NCBI GenBank assembly: GCA_002763895.1
Contig: NSLH01000001.1
Span: forward strand, 1 to 64,000
DNA length: 64,000 nucleotides
Reading direction: 5' to 3'
Source of the DNA: [Chlorobium] sp. 445
Lineage (GTDB): Bacteria; Bacteroidota; Chlorobiia; Chlorobiales; Thermochlorobacteraceae
The notes beneath the pieces were generated by a model, which saw only the letters and a program-made list of their open reading frames with translations, was not told the DNA's origin and made no database searches. Each line of letters begins with the position of its first letter. Position 1 is the first letter of the stretch. Shown in pieces: positions 1 to 10,000 of the stretch. The translations under genes were made by a program, and so were the position numbers.

Positions 1-350
1 AGCAAATTTGCTTCAATGCCATAAAGTTCAAATCGCTGCTTAGCCAGTGCAATGCTCTCTTCAGTAAGGTCAATGCCAGTTACATGTGCACCATGGCGCG
101 CAAATTGCAAGAGATCAGTGCCCAGTCCGCAGCCAACTTCTAAGAGTGTTTTACCTCTAAATGCCTTGAATTTACACAGCGCTTCCATAAATGGCTGCGT
201 TTCATAGCGGTAGCGCTCAACTTCATCGTAGAAGGCTTTGCTGCCCGGCTCAGCATCGGTGAATTTCGTGCCGCATGGATGAGCATTCCAGTAATCGTGT
301 ACGCCCGATTTGAGAACTTCTGCGGATGATGTTGATGTTAGGTTATCCAT
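1..350 (-). CDS. Class I SAM-dependent methyltransferase, 3' end cut by window edge
   Basis: Translating the minus strand from the ATG at 348-350 gives about 116 residues that run off the left edge. The segment LLEVGCGLGTDLLQFARHGA is methyltransferase motif I (the SAM-binding glycine loop), and GIDLTEESIALAK is motif II with the acidic residue that binds the ribose. The N-terminus (HDYWNAHPCGTKF) resembles methyltransferases that often sit in cell-surface polysaccharide or lipid gene sets, but the substrate cannot be read. It lies 33 bases downstream of the small gene at 384-782 on the same strand, so the two are probably co-transcribed. The family assignment is firm; the function is not known. 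Confidence 0.85.
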   Translation of the reverse strand, partial: MDNLTSTSSAEVLKSGVHDYWNAHPCGTKFTDAEPGSKAFYDEVERYRYETQPFMEALCKFKAFRGKTLLEVGCGLGTDLLQFARHGAHVTGIDLTEESIALAKQRFELYGIEANL

Positions 351-383
351 CAAAATTGTGTTTTTCTGCATCGCTGATTGGCT

Positions 384-782
384 TCACACTTTTTTTGCAC
401 GTTGCAGCGATTCCAGTTCTAAGTACGTTTTCAGCACAATGAATGCGCTGGCAATGATTTCTACTAACAGTTTCCAGATATCGACAAAGATAAAGCGCAA
501 AAGTGAATAATTTTCACGCTTGCCTGACTCGTCAAGAATGGCTGCCCGACTCTTGCCTGAAAGAAATAAAAACAGTTTTAGCATGAGCCGATAGCGTTGC
601 AAGTGCAAGACCTTTGTGCCAAAGAAAATCCGTCCTTTTGTCTGCAGAAAACGCTTGCGTACCATCAAAGGTTGCGTGAGTTCTCTTTCAGAGAAGGGCT
701 GCACAATGGTGTCTTCTGGTAAAGCGTGAGCCGTGAGAATCGTTTTAGCATCACCAGAGAGCAAAAAAAGCGTTGTGTGCAT
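384..782 (-). CDS. Unknown 132-aa protein with a hydrophobic C-terminal segment
   Basis: I do not recognise this family. It sits 3 bases after rlmB and 33 bases before the methyltransferase, all on the minus strand, and it fills the gap exactly, which is the main reason to call it real. The protein is rich in basic and hydrophobic residues. Residues about 65-75 (LMLKLFLFLSG) and 93-115 (LLRFIFVDIWKLLVEIIASAFIV) are hydrophobic, so peripheral or single-pass membrane association is likely. The first 40 residues have no signal peptide. Its neighbours, a methyltransferase and an rRNA methylase, do not suggest a role. Confidence 0.6.
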   Translation of the reverse strand: MHTTLFLLSGDAKTILTAHALPEDTIVQPFSERELTQPLMVRKRFLQTKGRIFFGTKVLHLQRYRLMLKLFLFLSGKSRAAILDESGKRENYSLLRFIFVDIWKLLVEIIASAFIVLKTYLELESLQRAKKV

Positions 783-785
783 GAA

Positions 786-1583
786 TTACTTGTGTTGAAG
801 TTTGAGACGACGCTGTCGGAGTACCTCATACAGCATAATACCCGTTGCAACACTGGCGTTGAGCGATTCAGTTTTGCCGACGATGGGCAGACGCACCACA
901 TCATCGCAACTTTCACCTACCAAGCGGCGCATACCCTTAGCTTCTGAGCCAATCACAATAGCCACATTCAGGGTGTAATCAAACTCGGTGTAATCTTTTG
1001 TTGCCCGCACATCTGTGCCAACGACCCACACATTGTGTTCTTTAAGCATGCGAATCGTTTGTGCAAGGTTTGTTACGCGTGCAATAGGCGCATGTGAAAC
1101 CGCACCTGCAGAAGTTTTGTGCACCGTAGAGTTAATTGGTGCTGTGTTGTCCTTGGGCAAAATAATCAAATCAACACCGACGGCTTCCGCGGTGCGAATG
1201 ATAGCGCCTAAGTTTTGCGGGTCTTCAATCGAGTCTAAAATGAGAAAAAGAAAAGGTGTTTCACGAGGTGTATTGAGAACATCTTCCAAATTTAAGAGTT
1301 GAATGTCGCTTGTAATGGCGACAACACCTTGATGCTTATTGGTATGCGCAAGGTCTGAGAGTTTCTGGTTGCTGGCTTTGCCGATAGAGATGCGGTTGCG
1401 CTTTGCAGTAAGCAAAATCTCGAGCAGCTTTTTATCACGCGCATTGATTTGAAAATAGACCTTAGCCACGCGGTCAGGCTGCGATTTTAAAAGTTCAGCT
1501 ACAGCATGGCGACCGTACACCACGCCCGACTTATCGGCTGAAAACGCTGCTGCCTGAGAAGCCTGCTCATCTTGCATAAGCAA
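786..1583 (-). CDS. rlmB: 23S rRNA (guanosine-2'-O-)-methyltransferase, TrmH/SpoU family
   Basis: At 265 residues this matches the usual RlmB length. An N-terminal substrate-binding domain starts with VVYGRHAVAELLKS (21-34). The SPOUT methyltransferase fold carries motif 1 around 116-135 (ILDSIEDPQNLGAIIRTAEA), motif 2 around 210-218 (IVIGSEAKG) and motif 3 around 233-256 (LPIVGKTESLNASVATGIML), which form the knot that binds SAM. Family members methylate the ribose of a conserved G in 23S rRNA domain V. The first 15 residues are poorly conserved, so the start could be slightly further in. It is the first of three tightly spaced minus-strand genes and begins 9 bases after the amidotransferase ends. 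Confidence 0.9.
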   Translation of the reverse strand: MLMQDEQASQAAAFSADKSGVVYGRHAVAELLKSQPDRVAKVYFQINARDKKLLEILLTAKRNRISIGKASNQKLSDLAHTNKHQGVVAITSDIQLLNLEDVLNTPRETPFLFLILDSIEDPQNLGAIIRTAEAVGVDLIILPKDNTAPINSTVHKTSAGAVSHAPIARVTNLAQTIRMLKEHNVWVVGTDVRATKDYTEFDYTLNVAIVIGSEAKGMRRLVGESCDDVVRLPIVGKTESLNASVATGIMLYEVLRQRRLKLQHK

Positions 1584-1592
1584 TTGCTGCGA

Positions 1593-2465
1593 TTAGTTTT
1601 CAGTTGGCGTCGAGAGCTTGAGTGTAACAGGGCGCGCTGTAGGCAAGTGCCCATCTTTGAGGAAGGGATTCGGGATAGCCACCATACTGAACTCTCGATG
1701 CTCATTGATGATCATCATCATATTGAGCGGAAAAATTTGCCACGATGTATCACGATAATCAAGAGGCTCGGAGGCAACGACAATCGCATCTGGAAACATT
1801 GGACTGCTCCGTGTATAGTAAAGTGTTGCGGATTTCTCTATTGTAGTGTATCGCGTAACGACGGTTGTCTTGCCATCTGTAAGTGCCATATTCAAGATAA
1901 GGTCGGAGCCATGTTTTTCGGCTAGGGTATTAAGTCGAGCAATGGTCTCGAGCATGGCTTCTGCCATCATGAGAGAAGGCTGTTCATCACGAATGGAAAG
2001 ATAGAGATGAAAAATGTGCTCTGAATCGGTTGTGCCTAAGAGGTGTGAGTAGTAAGGGTCAGAGATTTGCTGGCGAATGGCGCGCATCATGGCTTTTTTG
2101 AAATCGCTAATGACCCCGTTATGCATAAAAATTTGATTTTTCCACTGAAAAGGATGCGAATTAGCTTGATGCACCAGCAGTCCCGGCGACGCAGCACGCA
2201 CATGAACAAAAATGTTATCCGAGATAATCTTGTCAGAAATGCGTGCGATGTTGATGTCGTGCCAGAAGGGCTTTTCTGATGTAATCACCGCAGGTTCGGG
2301 ATGCACTTCAAGGTTATACCAAGCCAAACCGTAGCCATCGACATTGATAGGTGTAATAATCATTTCCCGCGGTTGACGCGATTGCTCAACGAAATTGTGC
2401 GGCGGCTCAAAAATGAGCTTTTTCAGCGTAATAGGCTTACCACGATAAATTGCAAATCTGCACAT
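1593..2465 (-). CDS. Class II glutamine amidotransferase (YafJ/EgtC type)
   Basis: The start is placed at the ATG whose next codon is Cys (MCRFAIYRG), because class II amidotransferases need the catalytic Cys at the new N-terminus after Met removal. A longer reading frame adds seven residues upstream that would bury it. Typical blocks follow: NVDGYGLAWYN, FVHVRAASPG, NSHPFQWKNQIFMHNGVISDF (the glutamine pocket) and LLGTTDSEHIFHLYL. At about 290 residues it has only the glutaminase domain and no fused synthetase, as in YafJ, DUG3-like and EgtC proteins. No ergothioneine genes are nearby, so EgtC itself is unlikely. The acceptor of the ammonia, or a peptidase-like role, is unknown. Confidence 0.85.
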   Translation of the reverse strand: MCRFAIYRGKPITLKKLIFEPPHNFVEQSRQPREMIITPINVDGYGLAWYNLEVHPEPAVITSEKPFWHDINIARISDKIISDNIFVHVRAASPGLLVHQANSHPFQWKNQIFMHNGVISDFKKAMMRAIRQQISDPYYSHLLGTTDSEHIFHLYLSIRDEQPSLMMAEAMLETIARLNTLAEKHGSDLILNMALTDGKTTVVTRYTTIEKSATLYYTRSSPMFPDAIVVASEPLDYRDTSWQIFPLNMMMIINEHREFSMVAIPNPFLKDGHLPTARPVTLKLSTPTEN

Positions 2466-2630
2466 CGCTTTGAGAATTTGATTCAAGGTTGAGTCTAGCT
2501 TTACAGATTAAAAGCATAAAAATACTTGAATTTGCGTGGAAAGTCCAAGCTGTTTTCATGGGCTTTGCTATGGCTGGAATCTTGTAGCATGGTGTGTGCG
2601 CTGCTGAAATTCAGAGCCGCGGGTTTAATC

Positions 2631-4018
2631 TTAAGAATGAGCCAGCGACTGTGCAAACGCTAATGCCTTCTCAACTTTCTCTTCGGAATCTGCTTCGCAA
2701 TAAAGACGCACAATGGGCTCTGTGCCGCTGGGACGAATAAGTAGCCAGCCACCTTCAAAGAAATACTTATATCCATCAAGATTTTCAAATTTTACCACAG
2801 GCATGCCCGCAATGTGGCTAAACGTGCCAGCCGATGCTTGACGCATGAGCGTAGCTTTTTCAGCATCACTGAGCTTTGCATCAATGCGGTCATACGTAAA
2901 ATAGCCATATTCTTGATAGAGTTCATCAACGAGTGCAGAGAGTTTTTTTTGGCGCAAAACCATAACTTCTGCCATGAGCAAGCCGATGTAAGTGCCATCG
3001 CGTTCAGGCAAGTGTGCTGTAACACCAATGCCACCCGACTCTTCGCCGCCGATGAGAATATCGCGTGTGGTCATCAGCTTGCCCACATGCTTGAAGCCAA
3101 TAGGCAAGTTGTGCACCAAAAGTCCATGCTTTGCACAAATTTTATTGATGACTTCCGTGAGCGCATAGGTGCGCGCAACTTCACCGCGCATGCCTTTTTG
3201 CTCAACAAGATATTTGAGCAGAATGGAAAAATTTTGTGTGAATCTACATAGCGACCATGCTCATCGAGCATACCGATTCTATCAGCGTCGCCATCGGTGA
3301 TGATGGCAATATCGCACCCCGATTGCTTGTAGAACGCCATAAAATCTTGAAGGTAGTTTGGTATCGGCTCAGGATTGATGCCGTCAAAAGTTGGGTTTAT
3401 AGTGCAGTGATACGCTACGACATGGCTCTGTGACAAGAGTGCAGAGACTAAACCTTGACCAGCACCATACATCGCATTGTGTGCAATACGGAGCCCTGAC
3501 TGCGCAATAGCTTGCAGGTTGAGTTCAGAAGCAAGATAGTTGCGGTAGTAGCCTGTAATGTCGGCAAGTTCAATGAGCGTACTGTTCGGCTGCCCACACG
3601 GAATGGTGGTGGCATGTTGCAAATGCGCTTCAATGACGGCAATAGTTTCAGGGTGTGCAGAACCGCCGTATTCAGCTTTTACTTTGAAGCCGTTGTACGC
3701 TGGCGGATTGTGCGAGGCAGTGATGACGATGCCCCCTGCAAGGTGCTTATCGCGCACAAAGAGCGAGACTGCTGGCGTGGGTGTAAAAGAATGAGCAAGA
3801 AAGACTTTTAGCTGCTGTGCTGAGAAAGTTTCAGCGACATATCGTGCAAATTGCTCCGATAAAAATCGTGTGTCATAGCCCACACACACACCGTTTGCGG
3901 CATTAGGATGACTTTTGAAGTAACGTGCTGCAGCTAGCGCCGCAGATTTCAAATTTGCAAAAGTGAAATCTTTGGCGATAATGCCGCGCCAGCCGTCGGT
4001 ACCGAACTTAATAGGCAT
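2631..4018 (-). CDS. Phosphoglucomutase/phosphomannomutase, broken by a single-base deletion
   Basis: Two reading frames together make one alpha-D-phosphohexomutase of about 462 residues, the normal length. The start is the ATG at 4016-4018 (MPIKFGTDGWRG); sequence upstream in frame is not family-like. The active-site loop TASHNPPAYNG has the phosphoserine near residue 102, the metal-binding loop DGDADRIG is near 242-249, and the sugar-binding GGEESGG and phosphate-binding RPSGTEP lie in the second frame. The frames change after HKIF, at the A5 run 3227-3231 on the plus strand. One more base gives HKIFSILLKYLVEQKGM and restores the protein. A sequencing deletion is the likely cause. It interconverts hexose 1- and 6-phosphates for glycogen or envelope sugar synthesis. 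Confidence 0.88.
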
Positions 4019-4140
4019 AAATTTTTTGTGATGGGATCGATGTTGATTGATGCGCTTCTGAGTAGCAAATCTACAAAACCCGTTTTGAATTGTACGACAC
4101 AACATTATCATCAATCACCAACTTTAAACCTCAAAAAATC

Positions 4141-4491
4141 ATGCTAATACAAGGCTTTGCAATTATTTTTCTTTTGCTGCTCTTCAGCGAGAGTGTGGTG
4201 CGTGTCCTGTCACTGCCGCTGCCCGGTAGTGTAATTGGTTTGCTCCTGCTGCTGCTTTGCTTACAGGTGGGTGTCATCAAACTGGATTGGATAAAATCGG
4301 CGTCAGATATTTTGCTCAAAAATCTCTCACTGTTTTTTGTGCCCCCGGGCGTTGGACTCATGCTCTATGTGGATGCGCTTCAATATCACGCTGTGGCGAT
4401 GCTGGTGGCGTGGGTGCTCAGCACATTTGCTGTAATGGCAACAGTGGCGCTGGTGCAAGAGCGATTAGAAAACAATCGTTCCACACCTTGA
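4141..4491 (+). CDS. lrgA: CidA/LrgA-family membrane protein
   Basis: About 116 residues starting at the ATG at 4141; a longer frame from 4090 adds a non-hydrophobic leader that the family lacks. There are four membrane segments, and the family blocks SVVRVLSLPLPGSVIGLLLL and LSLFFVPPGVGLMLY are clear. LrgA/CidA proteins are holin-like and act with LrgB/CidB, which follows directly here. In other bacteria the pair affects autolysis, overflow metabolism and pyruvate or other metabolite export. It is divergent from the phosphohexomutase, with only 122 bases between the two starts. Confidence 0.85.
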   Translation: MLIQGFAIIFLLLLFSESVVRVLSLPLPGSVIGLLLLLLCLQVGVIKLDWIKSASDILLKNLSLFFVPPGVGLMLYVDALQYHAVAMLVAWVLSTFAVMATVALVQERLENNRSTP

Positions 4492-4507
4492 ACAGAAGGA
4501 GAAAGCT

Positions 4508-5221
4508 ATGCAAGAACTCAGTTCGCTCTTTACATCAAGGATTTTCTTTATTGCGCTGACACTGTTGGTGTTTGTCGTGGCACAGTGGCTCTACGGTCGC
4601 ACAAAGTTTTTGCTCTTCAACCCAGTGCTCATCTCCATTGCAGTGCTGATTGCATGGCTAAGTCTCTCAGGGGTAAGTTACGAGACCTACATGCGCGGCG
4701 GGGAATTCATTTCGTTTTTCTTAGCACCTGCAGTAGTGGCACTGGCTGTACCACTCTATGAGCGACTTTCCGACATCAAAGCACAAGGCAAAAGTATCCT
4801 GTTAGCCATTTTAGCTGGTAGTGCAGTGGGCATCTTGACAGCAGCGGGGCTTGCAGCGGGGCTTGGAGCAAGTCAAACTTTGGTGGTTACAATTGCCCCA
4901 AAATCAGCAACTGCGCCCATCGCTCTTGCGATTACAGAAAAACTGGGCGGATTTTCGGCGTTAGCGGCAGCGTTCTCTGTGGCAACGGGGGTACTTGGCG
5001 GTGCGATTGGCTTGCCATTTCTGAAATTGTTGCGTATTCAGAGCAGGCGCGCAATCGGCTTAGCCATGGGCGCAGCGGCGCACGGGATTGGTACAGCGCG
5101 CGCAATGGAAGAGGGTGATATCGAGGGTGCATTCGCTGGTCTTGCACTTTCTCTGTGCGGTATTTTTACAGCGCTGCTGACACCGCTTTTTATCAAAATT
5201 TTTCTTGCCTTATCTAAATGA
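4508..5221 (+). CDS. lrgB: LrgB/CidB-family membrane protein
   Basis: 237 residues, typical for LrgB. It begins 17 bases after lrgA with a strong ribosome binding site (GAAGGAG around 4495-4501). The protein is almost entirely hydrophobic with about seven membrane segments. It contains the family blocks FNPVLISIAVLIAWL, FISFFLAPAVVALAVPLYE, TIAPKSATAPIALAITEKLGG and AAHGIGTARAMEEG. It is the partner of lrgA in an apparent two-gene operon. The stop codon lies inside a 14-bp tandem duplication (see the repeat entry). Confidence 0.88.
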   Translation: MQELSSLFTSRIFFIALTLLVFVVAQWLYGRTKFLLFNPVLISIAVLIAWLSLSGVSYETYMRGGEFISFFLAPAVVALAVPLYERLSDIKAQGKSILLAILAGSAVGILTAAGLAAGLGASQTLVVTIAPKSATAPIALAITEKLGGFSALAAAFSVATGVLGGAIGLPFLKLLRIQSRRAIGLAMGAAAHGIGTARAMEEGDIEGAFAGLALSLCGIFTALLTPLFIKIFLALSK

Positions 5222-5241
5222 AAACAGCTAAATGAAAACAG
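5214..5241. repeat. Perfect 14-bp tandem duplication across the lrgB stop codon
   Basis: The unit CTAAATGAAAACAG occurs twice head to tail (5214-5227 and 5228-5241). The lrgB stop codon TGA is in the first copy. It is probably a simple slippage product with no coding effect. Confidence 0.8.
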
Positions 5242-5334
5242 CGTGCAAGAAGTTGCAATCCTGCGCACTGCAAAGCTCTGACATGTACTCAACGCTAATG
5301 TTTTGGGCACGGATGCAGCGCTAACAAGTTCAGC

Positions 5335-6774
5335 TTAGAACAGCATGTCTTTCAGAGTTTGGCGAATGATACTCATCCCTTCACTCATCTCTTCCATAGA
5401 AAGATTCAATGGTGGGCGGAATCGTACGCTGCGTTCTCCACAGCCCAGCATAAGCAAACCATTTTGCTGCACACGCTTGATAAAAGCATCTCGCTCCGAT
5501 TTAGTGCGCAAGTCAAAAGCACACATGAGCCCTTTCCCGCGTGGGTTTGTTACAATGCCTATGAAATCTTCTGCAAGCAATTGAATTTCACCTAAGAGTG
5601 CTGTACCAACGAGGCGAACATTCTCAAGCAGCCGTTCTTCTTCAATGATTTCAAGATACTTTTTGCATCGGAGCATATCGACCAAATTGCCGCCCCAAGT
5701 GGAATTGATGCGGCTCGGTACGCGAAAGACATTGTCTTCAATATCATCAATGCGAGAGCTTGCCATAAAACCGCATACCTGCGTTTTCTTGCCAAAGGCA
5801 ATCATATCGGGCAAGCATAAATCTTCATGTACAGTGCACCCGCCTTCATTACGAAAGTTGCAGGTGATATTTTCGGGCAATTTGCAGGGCTCAGCGACAG
5901 GGTTCGCAAGCACTTGCTCGGCAGCCCACATTGTGCCTGTGAGACCAAGACCTGTTTGCACCTCATCAAAAATGAGCATGGCGTCGTTTTCAAGCGAAAG
6001 CACACGCAAGGCTTGGAAGAATTCGCGTCGGAAATGATTGTCGCCACCTTCACCTTGAATAGGCTCAATGATGACAGCCGCTATATCATCTTTGTGATCA
6101 AGGAAGGCTTGTTTCATCTGCTCAATCGCATCACGCTCCTTGCGTTCAAGTTCAGCAAGACGCTCATCCGTGAGCGGGAATGTTACTTTCGGATTTGCAA
6201 TGCAGGTCCAAGCAAATTTTGGAAAGAGCTCGGTTTTCACAGGGTCGGTATTGGTAAGCGAAAGCGTATAGCCACTCCGACCATGGAATGCCTCTTTGAA
6301 GTAAATAACATGATGACCGCGTTCCGACTTATAGCCCTTGCGAAAATTCTTTTTGACTTTCCAGTCAAAAGCCGCTTTGAGAGCATTCTCGACAGCAAGA
6401 GCGCCACCTGCAATCCAGAACACATGCTTCATGCTGGCGGGCATCGCCAGTTGTCTGAAGGTCTCGACAAACTCCGCCATCTCGACAGAATAAATGTCAG
6501 AATTAGATGGATTGACAATGGCAGCGTAAAGAAGTTTGTTTAGGAAGGCTTTATCGTTCCAAATCTTGGGATGATTTGCCCCAACAGGTGCAGACGCGAC
6601 AAAGGTGAAAAAATCCAACAGATAGCGTTTGCTGCGCGCATCATACAAGCGTGAGCCCTGGCTTTGTTCTAAGTCTAGGACGACATCAAGACCATCAATA
6701 ATCATAGTTTGCGCTAGTGTGTGATGCACGGTTTCAGGCGAAACACTTACACGCGAGAGAACCTGCATAGACAT
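5335..6774 (-). CDS. lat: L-lysine 6-aminotransferase (lysine epsilon-transaminase)
   Basis: A class III PLP-dependent aminotransferase of 479 residues. Features specific to LAT rather than to ornithine or acetylornithine enzymes include the N-terminal MIIDGLDVVLDLEQSQGS, LDFFTFVASAPVGANHP, the insert NFRNEGGCTVHEDLC, and FGKKTQVCGFMAS, whose Lys should form the aldimine with PLP. The Asp that binds the pyridine nitrogen is in LIFDEVQTGLGLTG. LAT moves the epsilon amino group of lysine to 2-oxoglutarate, giving 2-aminoadipate semialdehyde. AGGAGG (6782-6787) is placed ideally for this start. No semialdehyde dehydrogenase is adjacent; a possible downstream link is discussed for 48905-49513. 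Confidence 0.9.
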   Translation of the reverse strand: MSMQVLSRVSVSPETVHHTLAQTMIIDGLDVVLDLEQSQGSRLYDARSKRYLLDFFTFVASAPVGANHPKIWNDKAFLNKLLYAAIVNPSNSDIYSVEMAEFVETFRQLAMPASMKHVFWIAGGALAVENALKAAFDWKVKKNFRKGYKSERGHHVIYFKEAFHGRSGYTLSLTNTDPVKTELFPKFAWTCIANPKVTFPLTDERLAELERKERDAIEQMKQAFLDHKDDIAAVIIEPIQGEGGDNHFRREFFQALRVLSLENDAMLIFDEVQTGLGLTGTMWAAEQVLANPVAEPCKLPENITCNFRNEGGCTVHEDLCLPDMIAFGKKTQVCGFMASSRIDDIEDNVFRVPSRINSTWGGNLVDMLRCKKYLEIIEEERLLENVRLVGTALLGEIQLLAEDFIGIVTNPRGKGLMCAFDLRTKSERDAFIKRVQQNGLLMLGCGERSVRFRPPLNLSMEEMSEGMSIIRQTLKDMLF

Positions 6775-6889
6775 GATTTTGCCTCCTCTGAGTTGGGTTA
6801 AAACGCGAGTAAAGAAAGAAAAGAGTTTTAGGGCAATAAAACAAACCCAGTTGGTGCGTAAATCAAAGCAAATAAGAAGGCGTGGCGTA

Positions 6890-6930
6890 TGAAAAAATTA
6901 GCGTAAGAGGGAGATGCTCTTTGCTAATTC
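6890..6930 (-). terminator. Intrinsic terminator after nifJ
   Basis: On the minus strand, AATTAGC pairs with GCTAATT and AAGAG with CTCTT, with a small internal bulge. The stem (6896-6929) is followed directly by a run of six T. It lies about 90 bases after the restored nifJ stop and before the lysine aminotransferase, so it should end nifJ transcription. Confidence 0.75.
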
Positions 6931-7016
6931 TGGACACGACTTTAGGAAAAAACAGAGGTGGGGGATGCTGCATGCGATGATGCGGACAGTCTTAGCACTC
7001 TGAATTTCCATTTGCT

Positions 7017-10000
7017 TTATGGCGTGCTCACACCATTTGAGCCATTTGCGGTGAACTTGCGTGACGCCAAGAATTCATACAGGTGATAGCGTGTTTTGGC
7101 ATCATGCTCGGCTTCAGCAAAAAGCCGTGCAGCTTCTTCTGGATGTGTTTTTCCAGAACTTTGAAGCGATTCTCCAACTGCAAAAATTCTTTGACTGAAA
7201 TTTTCGGCGCTTTGCTGTCGAGTTTGAGCGGATTTTCGCCTTTAGCGATGAGTTCAGGATTGTAGCGATAAAGCAGCCACTCACCAGAATCAACCATCGC
7301 ACGCTGATGTGTGAGTGCCTCTGACATCTCAATGCCATGTGCAATGCAATGCGAGTAAGCGATGATGAGAGAGACGCCATCAAACGCTTCAGCTTCCAAA
7401 AAGGCGCGTAGCGTTTGTTCATCTCTTGCTCCCATGGCGACGCTGGCAACATAGACGTTTTCGTACGTCATGGCAATCAGTCCCAAATCTTTCTTGCGAG
7501 AGGGCTTCCCGCCTGAGGCAAATTTTGCGACGGCACCGCGCGGTGTAGCTTTCGAGGCTTGTCCGCCCGTGTTAGAATACACTTCTGTGTCTAAAACAAG
7601 GATATTGACATTCCTGCCACTTGCCAGCACATGATCTAAACCGCCATAGCCGATGTCATACGCCCAACCATCGCCGCCGACAATCCACACGGATTTTTTC
7701 ACCAGCATATCTGCAACGGAGAGTAAGGCACGGGCTTCGGGCAGGTTTAGCTCACGCAACTTTGTTTTGAGATGAGCGATGCGCTCGCGTTGGTCGTAAA
7801 TATCCGCTTCGGTTTTCTGCGACGCATTCAGAATTTGACTGACAAGATCATCACCGAGATGCGAAGCCAGTTGTTTAAGCAGTTCAGCGGCATACTCACG
7901 CTGCTTATCAATAGAGATGCGGAAGCCAAGCCCAAATTCTGCATTATCTTCAAAGAGTGAATTCGCCCAAGCTGTGCCATAGCCGTCTTTGTTGTGCGAC
8001 CAAGGTGTGGTCGGCAAATTGCCACCAAAGATAGACGAGCAGCCTGTGGCATTAGCAACCAGCGCACGATCACCGAAGAGTTGCGTGAGCAATTTCAAGT
8101 AAGGTGTCTCGCCGCAGCCAGCGCATGCACCAGAAAACTCAAAGAGCGGTTCTTGAAGTTGTTGCTGCTTGATTGCAGTTACATTGATTCTGCGCCGATC
8201 ATACTCTGGAATTGAGAGGAAAAACTCCCAGTTTGCTTTTTCTTGCTCACGTAGCGGCTCTTGCGGTTTCATGTCAAGCGCTTTGTGTGTCGGGTCGGTC
8301 TTGCTGCGAGCAGGGCAAATTTCGGCGCAGAGTGTGCACCCAGTGCAATCTTCAGGTGCAACTTGAATCGTGTAGTTCAACCCTTGCCATGAGCGGTCTT
8401 TGCCTTGTGTTGACTTAAAAGTTGGTGGCGCGTTTTCTAAAATTTCTGGCGCATAGGCTTTAATGCGAATAGCCGCATGCGGGCAAATCATTGCGCACTT
8501 GCCGCATTGAATGCATAGGTCAAAATCCCACACCGGAATCTCTTGAGCAAGATTGCGCTTTTCATAGCGCGCTGAACCGACAGGATAGGTTCCGTCAGCC
8601 GGTAACTGGCTAACCGGCAACGAATCACCTTCGCCTAAAATGATTTTTCCGAGCACCTCAGCAACAAACCTTGGGGCATCAGGCGTAACGGGCGGACGCA
8701 TCTCAATCGTGCTGGTTGCTTTTTCAGGTAATGGAATTTCATACAGATGCGCCAGTGTATCGTCGATAGCAGCGATATTTTTCTCGACCACTTCAGCGCC
8801 TTTCTTACGGTAGCTCGTGCGTACCGCCGCTTTGATTTGTTCAATGGCTTCCTCTTTTGGCAAGACCCCTGAAATCGCAAAGAAGCAGGTTTGCATCACG
8901 GTGTTGATACGTCCAGCCATACCATTTTCACGCGCGACCTTGTAGGCATCAATCACATAGAATCTGACTTCTTTTTCAATCAATTCTTCTTGCACCTTAC
9001 GCGGCAATTTGTCCCATACCTTATCTTTGGGATAAGGTGCGTTGAGCAAGAATACACCGCCTTTAACCAGCAGTTTCAGCATGTCGTACCGCTCCAAAAA
9101 TGTCCATTGATGACAGGCAAGAAAATTGGCGCGGCTAATAAGGTAAGACGAACGAATCGGCTTTTCACCGAAACGTAGATGCGAGACGGTCATAGACCCA
9201 GATTTCTTTGAATCATAGACGAAATAGCCTTGTGCGTAGTGCGACGTATTTTCGCCGATAATTTTAATGGTATTCTTGTTTGCACTCACGGTGCCATCTG
9301 AACCAAGCCCGTAGAAGACGGCGCGCACAACTGAATCAGGTTCGATAGAGAAGTTTTCATCGTAGCTGAGGCTCGTGTGCGTCACATCATCGTTAATGCC
9401 AACCGTGAAATGATTTTTAGGATGCTCGCTTTTCAGATTTTCAAACACCGCTTTTACCATAGCAGGTGTAAATTCCTTAGAAGAAAGACCGTAGCGCCCG
9501 CCAACGACTCTTGGCATGGCGCGCAGCCAGTTCTCGGCTTGATTCAACCCTTCATAGAGGGCGCTAACCACATCGAGATAGAGCGGCTCGCCAGAGGCGC
9601 CAGCTTCTTTGGTGCGGTCAAGCACAGCAATAGATTGAACGGTGGTGGGCAGTGCCGCAATAAAATCTTTCACGCTAAATGGACGATAAAGATGTACCGC
9701 TATCATGCCATACTTTTCACCACGCGCATTGAGATAATCAATCGTCTCTTGCACGGTCTCCACACTTGAGCCCATTGTAACAATAACTTGTTCGGCATCG
9801 GGTGCGCCGTAGTATTCAAAGAGTTTGTATTGGCGACCGGTAAGCGCGGCGAATTTATCCATAGCACGCTGCACGATGCTTGGGCAAGCTAAGTAAAACG
9901 GATTTGCGCTTTCTCGTGCTTGGAAATAGACATCAGGGTTTTGCGCAGTGCCACGAATGACAGGATGTTCAGGGGCAAGCCGGCGTGCACGATGTGCAGC

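Noticed and set aside
310-510. Small plus-strand frame at the left edge
   Set aside because: It overlaps the methyltransferase start and the 384-782 gene on the opposite strand, with no ribosome binding site.
3227-3231. Programmed frameshift in the phosphohexomutase
   Set aside because: No slippery heptamer with downstream structure is evident, and nine other genes show the same single-base pattern, so an indel error is more likely.
5827-6543. 238-residue open frame antisense to lysine aminotransferase
   Set aside because: It lies inside a convincing gene on the other strand and shows no recognisable protein features.
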